11,250 bases of DNA from Ruminococcaceae bacterium UBA4958 (GTDB lineage Bacteria; Bacillota; Clostridia; Oscillospirales; Acutalibacteraceae), in contig DHAI01000079.1 in assembly GCA_002397355.1 (NCBI GenBank), positions 11,126 to 22,375 of the forward strand, given 5' to 3'. A program made the position numbers and the translations under genes. Below the pieces are notes generated by a model that did not search any database, was not told the origin of the DNA, and saw only the letters and a program-made list of their open reading frames with translations. Within the stretch, counting starts at the first letter, position 1; each line of letters starts with the position of its first letter. Positions 7,335-11,250 of this stretch are shown here, piece by piece.

Positions 7335-8314
7335 AAATCGAACTTCGTCACGGCGCGGGCGGCGCGGACACCTCCGAGCTGATTGACCGCGTCTTTGCAA
7401 AACATTTTTCCAACGACGTGCTGAACCGCATGGAGGACGCCGCCGTGCTGCCCCGCCCGGAGGGCAGGCTCGCGCTGACGACGGACAGCTTCGTGGTGCG
7501 CCCGCTCGAGTTCGCGGGCGGCGACATCGGCCGGCTCTCGGTCTGCGGCACGGTGAACGATCTGTGCTGCATGGGCGCGCGGCCGCGGTACCTGACGGCA
7601 GGGTTCATCCTGGAGGAGGGCCTGGAAAGCGAAACGCTCGGCCGCGTCGTCACCTCCATGGCGAAAACGGCGGAAGAAGCGGGCGTAACCATCGTCGCGG
7701 GCGACACGAAAGTGATCGAGGGCGCGGGCGGCCTGCTGATCAACACGGCGGGCGTCGGCACGATCCCGGAAGGGCGCGACGTTTCCGCGGCGAACCTGCG
7801 GCCCGGCGACCGGCTGATCCTCTCCGGCACGCTCGGCGAGCACCACGCGGTGATCCTTTCGGCCCGCATGGGACTGGAGACGTCGCTGCGCAGCGACTGC
7901 GCGCCGCTTACCAAGATGGCGGAGGCGCTTTTCGCCGCCGGCGTGCACGTCCACGCGATGCGCGACGTGACGCGCGGCGGGCTCGCGACGGTCGCGTGCG
8001 AGCTGGCGAAAGCCTCCGGCTGCTCCATCCTGCTGCGGGAAGCGGCGCTGCCCGTTTCGGAAGGCGTGCGCGCGCTCTGCGGCATCCTCGGCCTCGATCC
8101 GCTCACGATGGGAAACGAGGGCAAGCTGTTCCTCGCCGTGCCCGGGGCGGAGGCGGAGCGGGCGCTCGCCGCCGTGCGGAGCGCGCCGTACGGTGAAAAC
8201 GCCGCGCTGGTCGGCAGCGTGGCCGAAGGCTCGGGCGTCGTGCTGGAAACGGCGGTCGGCGGCAGGCGGGTGCTTTCCCCCCTGCGCGGAGAGGGCCTCC
8301 CGCGCATCTGCTGA
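7331..8314 (+). CDS. hypE: Carbamoyl dehydratase HypE, hydrogenase maturation
   Basis: ATP-dependent enzyme of the PurM/SelD-like family. HypF carbamoylates its C-terminal cysteine, HypE dehydrates this to a thiocyanate, and the cyanide is passed to iron on HypC-HypD. The 327-residue product ends exactly in PRIC, with Cys327 as the last residue, as required. ATP-site motifs are TTDSFVV (50-56), VCGTVNDLCCMGA (71-83), GDTKVI (124-129), RDVTRGG (211-217) and NEGK (262-265). It overlaps hypD by 4 nt and is the last gene of the hyp set. The next gene starts 50 nt later with no obvious terminator between, so some readthrough is likely. The complete C-terminus argues strongly for a working cyanide pathway. 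Confidence 0.97.
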   Translation: MKIELRHGAGGADTSELIDRVFAKHFSNDVLNRMEDAAVLPRPEGRLALTTDSFVVRPLEFAGGDIGRLSVCGTVNDLCCMGARPRYLTAGFILEEGLESETLGRVVTSMAKTAEEAGVTIVAGDTKVIEGAGGLLINTAGVGTIPEGRDVSAANLRPGDRLILSGTLGEHHAVILSARMGLETSLRSDCAPLTKMAEALFAAGVHVHAMRDVTRGGLATVACELAKASGCSILLREAALPVSEGVRALCGILGLDPLTMGNEGKLFLAVPGAEAERALAAVRSAPYGENAALVGSVAEGSGVVLETAVGGRRVLSPLRGEGLPRIC

Positions 8315-8364
8315 CTCGGCGGAAAGGCCGCACGCACAAGCTCAATCAGAAACGGGGTGGATCC

Positions 8365-9309
8365 ATGGCGGACAAAGTCCTGACAGTCGCGTTGAACCCT
8401 TCCATCGACAAGACGGTCGTGGTCGAACGGCTGCAGCCCTACGGCCTCAACCGCGTGCTGCAGTCCGAATCGGACCCGGGCGGCAAAGGGATCAACGCGG
8501 CGCGCGTCCTGCACAGCTTTGGCGCGGAGGTCGCCTTGACCGGCTTCCTTGCCGGGAGCACCGGGAAAATGCTGGCGGAATCTTTGCAGGCGGAGGGGCT
8601 TTCCTGTGATTTCCTCGAAATCCCCGGTCAGACGCGCATCAATCTGAAGGTTTTCGACCGGAGCGCGAAAAAGACGACGGAAATCAACGAGCGCGGCTGT
8701 GCCGTCGCCGCCGGGGATCTCGCCATGCTCGAAGCCAGGTTCAAGGCCCTCTGCCGGGACGCGCGGCTCGTGGTGCTGAGCGGCAGCCTCCCGCCTGGCG
8801 TTCCGGACGACATCTACGCCCGTTTGATCAAAACGGCGAAAGCCGCGGGCGCTGCGGCGATTCTCGACGCGGACGGAGAAGCGCTGCGCAAAGGCGTCCG
8901 GGGAATCCCCTACGCCGTCAAGCCGAATATCCACGAGCTTTCCGCGCTGGCCGGCCGTCCGCTCAAAACCGCGCGGGACGCGCTGAACGCGGGGCGGGAA
9001 CTGACGGCCCGGGGCGTCCGCATCGTCATCGTTTCCATGGGGGCGGACGGTGCCGTGGCGCTGGACGGCCGGGAAGCGTTTCAGGCGGACCCTTGGAAGA
9101 TCTCCGTCCAAAGCGCCACGGGCGCCGGGGATTCGATGGTCGGGGCGCTCGCCGACGCCTTGCTGCGGGGCGCGGTCCTCGCCGACATTGCGCGCGTGAC
9201 GACCGCAGCCGGCACCGTTACGGCTTCCAAGCCGGGAACGCGGCTTTGCACGAAAGCGGAGGTCATGGAATCGCTGCGTCTGGTCGACGTTCATCCGATG
9301 GACTCATAG
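8365..9309 (+). CDS. PfkB-family kinase, 1-phosphofructokinase (FruK)/LacC type
   Basis: ATP-dependent sugar-phosphate kinase of the ribokinase/PfkB fold. Members of this branch phosphorylate fructose-1-phosphate or tagatose-6-phosphate to the bisphosphate; the exact substrate cannot be told from sequence alone. The 314-residue product has NPSID (11-15), GGKGINAARVL (39-49, sugar site), SGSLPPG (139-145), KPNIHEL (186-192) and the ATP/catalytic signature GAGDSMVGA (253-261) with catalytic Asp256. The start at 8365 is preceded by a GGGGTGG ribosome binding site about 5 nt away. It follows hypE by 50 nt on the same strand and may be read through from the hyp promoter. A strong hairpin at 9480-9529 could end the transcript. 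No fru PTS, DeoR-type regulator or aldolase gene is in the window, so its pathway is open. I leave the gene symbol empty for that reason. Confidence 0.88.
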   Translation: MADKVLTVALNPSIDKTVVVERLQPYGLNRVLQSESDPGGKGINAARVLHSFGAEVALTGFLAGSTGKMLAESLQAEGLSCDFLEIPGQTRINLKVFDRSAKKTTEINERGCAVAAGDLAMLEARFKALCRDARLVVLSGSLPPGVPDDIYARLIKTAKAAGAAAILDADGEALRKGVRGIPYAVKPNIHELSALAGRPLKTARDALNAGRELTARGVRIVIVSMGADGAVALDGREAFQADPWKISVQSATGAGDSMVGALADALLRGAVLADIARVTTAAGTVTASKPGTRLCTKAEVMESLRLVDVHPMDS

Positions 9310-9363
9310 GCCTGGGGTTAAAAAATACGGGCTTCTCGAAATCTTTATGTCCCACGCGTCTGT

Positions 9364-9375
9364 TTCTGCGCAGAA
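9364..9375. repeat. 12-bp perfect palindrome
   Basis: TTCTGCGCAGAA reads the same on both strands. It lies about 55 nt after the kinase stop and about 490 nt before the lipoprotein gene. It may be a regulator-binding site, but it is equally compatible with chance, and I know of no matching operator. Confidence 0.3.
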
Positions 9376-9479
9376 GATCGCCATGCCCGAACTCCCACCG
9401 CCGCCGATTTCTCTTTGCGGCCGGCACTCAATGACAATTATATTTCTTTATCACAAAATATAGCTTTTCTCGATACGGT

Positions 9480-9529
9480 AACCCCCGGAGGGAACAGTGC
9501 TTTTTCTTTCACTGCTCTCTCCGGGGGTT
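9480..9529 (+). terminator. Terminator-like hairpin after the kinase gene
   Basis: An 11-bp arm AACCCCCGGAG (9480-9490) pairs perfectly with CTCCGGGGGTT (9519-9529). The stem continues inward with one mismatch to CAGTG/CACTG (9495-9499 with 9510-9514), giving about 20 pairs and a pyrimidine-rich 10-nt loop. The following bases (TTCCTTATTG from the end of the stem) are only moderately T-rich, so it is a good but not textbook intrinsic terminator. It lies 170 nt after the kinase stop and would close the hyp-kinase transcript. Confidence 0.65.
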
Positions 9530-9721
9530 CCTTATTGAAAATGGAAAATAAAATAAAAAATTATTGGAAAATAGTAGAACAATTTAGTTCGGCGTGAGAG
9601 CCGCCTCCATAGCGGCATTAGGGAAGCAGAGAAGAATATAATAAATAAAATCAAAAGAACAAATCGAAAAACCATGTGCAAAATGACTTGCGCTTATTAT
9701 ATAACGTTTGAACGAAAAAGT

Positions 9722-9816
9722 CTGCTTTGTCGTGCAGAGCAAGGCGCAGCGCCGGCGGAGCGAGGCCGTGCGGATGACGATTCCCTCCGCGTTCTGCGGC
9801 CGCGACAAAGCGGCCG
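9722..9816 (+). other. GC-rich dyad-structured leader element
   Basis: An outer 11-bp inverted repeat pairs 9722-9732 with 9803-9813 (core GCTTTGTCG/CGACAAAGC). Inside it, 9734-9740 pairs with 9791-9797 and 9755-9760 (GCGGAG) pairs with 9785-9790 (CTCCGC). A small hairpin forms at 9743-9753. A competing hairpin, CGGCCGC (9797-9803) with GCGGCCG (9810-9816), uses the same bases as the outer stem, so both cannot form together. The element ends about 30 nt before the ribosome binding site of the lipoprotein gene. CCTCC at 9784-9788 is complementary to the GGAGG at 9848-9852. It could be a regulatory leader RNA or a small interspersed repeat; I recognise no known riboswitch class. Confidence 0.45.
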
Positions 9817-9862
9817 TTGGAATATGGCAACCCTACAATCAATCACAGGAGGAGAGTTAAAG

Positions 9863-11250
9863 ATGCGAAAAAGGATTCTGGCAACCATCTTGACGGCGGC
9901 GCTTCTGTTTGCAGCGTTCTCCGGATGCGCAAAGGGAAACAGTCCCGGAACGTCGGCCGCCCCCACCGGTTCCGCAGGCAGCGGAACGGGAACGGCGTCC
10001 ACATTTTCCGGCTACCCGATGAAAAAGGAAGACGTCAAGCTGAAGTGGTACGTCGGCTCGGGATACGGGCTGAACAGCGCCTATGCGACGGCGGACGAGT
10101 CCCCGTTCCATTCGGGGCTTGAGAAACAGGTCGGCGTGGATATCGAATGGTCCTTCCCCACGGCCGGGACCGACGAAAAACAAGCGTTCAATGTGATGCT
10201 CTCAAGCGGCGACCTGCCGGACATTTTTTTCTACTATATCATGAGCGACGCGCAGCGCTATATGGATGAAAAAGTCATCCGCGACCTGAGCGGCTCCCTG
10301 GAAAAGAACTCACCCAACTACTGGGCCTGGATCCATACCAAGCCGGAGTACGACCGGGCGGTAAAAACCGACGCCGGCCAGTATTACGGGTACTGCTTCT
10401 TCCGCGAGGACGGCGGCTGGAACGACTCGTATCAGGGGCCCCTCATCCGCGAGGACTGGCTGAAGGCGCTGTCCCTGAAGGAGCCTAAAACGGTTTCGGA
10501 CTGGGACGCCGTGCTGAAGGCTTTCAAGGAAAAATACAACGCCACATTCAGTTCGCCCGCAGGAAGGTTCAAGCCCAGCGTCTTTATCGCGGGAGCGTTC
10601 GGCGCTTACGGCAACATCAATTCCTCATACTACGTGGATAAAAACAACAAGATCCAGCTCGCGCAGGCGCAGCCCGAGTGGAAAGCCTACATGCAGCAGA
10701 TGAGCAAGTGGTGGAAGGAAGGCCTGATCGACCAGGACATTCTCACCGCGGAGGACTCCAATGTGCAGACAAAGGCGCTGAACGGCAAGACGGGCTTCGC
10801 CTACACCTCCATGGGCCAGGTTTCCAACTGGGAAAAGGACGCGAAAGACGCGAAAAACGGCGCCGAGTGGGCCGGGATCGAGTACCCGACGGGCGACGAC
10901 GGAACCCTGTCGGCGGTGTTCGGCGGGTACGGGATCGGAAACGGCATGACCGTCATCACCACGGCCTGCACGGACGACAAGCTGGAGACCGCCATGCGCG
11001 TGCTCGACTACGCTTATTCCAAAGAGGGCCAGCTCTACTGGAACTTCGGCAAGGAAGGCAACTCCTGGGAATACAACGACAAGAAAGAAGTGGAATATCT
11101 TCCGCTGGTAACGGAAGACAAAGACGGCCTGAACAACGCGATCGACAAGTACGGCGGCGCCACGTGGCAGGGCCCATGCATCCAGCTCACCCGGCTGCTG
11201 CACCTGAAAAATACGGAGACGGCCATCAAGGCCAACGACACGTGGTTCTA
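9863..11250 (+). CDS. Extracellular solute-binding lipoprotein, ABC sugar importer (partial)
   Basis: Substrate-capture protein of a CUT1-type carbohydrate ABC importer, anchored outside the membrane by lipid. The gene is open at the right edge: 462 codons are present and homologues usually have about 530-560. MRKR is followed by a hydrophobic signal segment (5-19) and a lipobox FSGC with Cys22 as the lipidation site. A Ser/Gly/Thr-rich linker follows (about 25-49). Family-1 solute-binding features of the LplA/YtcQ kind are SGDLPDIFF (115-123), GPLIREDWLKALSLKEP (192-208), WWKEGLIDQD (283-292) and FGKEGNSWEY (395-404). Many Trp and Tyr residues suit sugar stacking. The start at 9863 follows a strong AGGAGGAG site. 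A short tandem repeat (GACGCGAAA twice, 10838-10855) encodes KDAKDAK. The permease genes probably follow outside the window. The ligand cannot be named; oligosaccharide or polysaccharide fragments are likely. Confidence 0.9.
   Translation, partial: MRKRILATILTAALLFAAFSGCAKGNSPGTSAAPTGSAGSGTGTASTFSGYPMKKEDVKLKWYVGSGYGLNSAYATADESPFHSGLEKQVGVDIEWSFPTAGTDEKQAFNVMLSSGDLPDIFFYYIMSDAQRYMDEKVIRDLSGSLEKNSPNYWAWIHTKPEYDRAVKTDAGQYYGYCFFREDGGWNDSYQGPLIREDWLKALSLKEPKTVSDWDAVLKAFKEKYNATFSSPAGRFKPSVFIAGAFGAYGNINSSYYVDKNNKIQLAQAQPEWKAYMQQMSKWWKEGLIDQDILTAEDSNVQTKALNGKTGFAYTSMGQVSNWEKDAKDAKNGAEWAGIEYPTGDDGTLSAVFGGYGIGNGMTVITTACTDDKLETAMRVLDYAYSKEGQLYWNFGKEGNSWEYNDKKEVEYLPLVTEDKDGLNNAIDKYGGATWQGPCIQLTRLLHLKNTETAIKANDTWF

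Larger units (their letters stand above)
9310..9862. other. Non-coding interval between kinase and lipoprotein genes
   Basis: No convincing gene lies in this 553-nt stretch. The first 120 nt are GC-rich and contain a 12-bp palindrome (9364-9375). Positions 9430-9475 and 9535-9720 are strongly AT-rich, unlike anything else in the window. Between them sits a terminator-like hairpin (9480-9529). The last part holds a GC-rich dyad-structured element (9722-9816) and then the AGGAGGAG ribosome binding site of the lipoprotein gene. Possible -10 boxes are TATAAT (9637-9642) and TATATA (9698-9703), but neither has a good -35 at the right distance, so the lipoprotein promoter is not resolved. Small open frames here (for example 9415-9597, which runs through the hairpin) have no protein-like features. 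Confidence 0.7.

Noticed and set aside
3813..7400. A 1195-codon open frame on the minus strand across hypF, hypC, hypD and hypE
   Set aside because: It is rich in Arg, Ala, Pro and Gly with no domain-like motifs and runs antisense to five recognisable genes. It is the usual shadow of GC-rich codon use.
9383..9440. A start resembling formamidopyrimidine-DNA glycosylase (MPELP)
   Set aside because: After five residues the reading no longer resembles the enzyme and stops shortly after; chance match.
9415..9597. 60-codon open frame through the terminator-like hairpin
   Set aside because: The frame is created by the inverted repeat and AT-rich DNA. It has no ribosome binding site or protein-like features.
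9584..9842. Two small minus-strand open frames before the lipoprotein gene
   Set aside because: They overlap the structured leader, lack domains, and have no ribosome binding site that I can see.

Overview
The window comes from a GC-rich bacterium, most likely a Gram-positive of the class Clostridia (Oscillospirales-like is my best guess). The reasons are strong purine-rich ribosome binding sites, a clostridial-looking HypA, and an LplA/YtcQ-type sugar-binding lipoprotein. This placement comes from reading the proteins, not from a search.

Layout. Positions 46-2686 (minus strand) form a three-gene operon read leftward: mtnA (methylthioribose-1-phosphate isomerase), deoD-type purine nucleoside phosphorylase, and proC (pyrroline-5-carboxylate reductase). 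Gaps between genes are about 20 nt. A 174-nt divergent intergenic region (2687-2860) carries two back-to-back sigma-70-type promoters of almost identical design, one for mtnA and one for hypA. Positions 2861-8314 (plus strand) hold a complete, tightly overlapping hypABFCDE operon. It encodes the six proteins that build and insert the Ni-Fe(CN)2CO centre of [NiFe]-hydrogenases. No hydrogenase structural gene is present here. A PfkB-family sugar-phosphate kinase of the 1-phosphofructokinase/LacC type follows 50 nt later (8365-9309).

Positions 9310-9862 hold no convincing gene. This stretch contains a long terminator-like hairpin (9480-9529), an AT-rich block unlike the rest of the window, and a compact GC-rich dyad-structured element (9722-9816) just upstream of the last gene. 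From 9863 to the right edge runs an incomplete gene for an extracellular solute-binding lipoprotein of an ABC sugar importer.

How the genes work together. The Hyp proteins form one assembly line. HypF and HypE make the cyanide ligands from carbamoyl phosphate, HypC and HypD hold and decorate the iron, and HypA and HypB deliver nickel. All key cysteines are intact, so the pathway looks functional and its client hydrogenase must be encoded elsewhere. The mtnA-deoD pair is consistent with phosphorolytic salvage of 5'-methylthioadenosine or 5'-deoxyadenosine. This idea is supported by the loss, in the DeoD-like protein, of the His that normally contacts the ribose 5'-hydroxyl. I saw no clearly new multi-gene system. 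The most unusual items are that possible salvage operon, the twin promoters, the client-less hyp operon and the structured leader before the lipoprotein gene.
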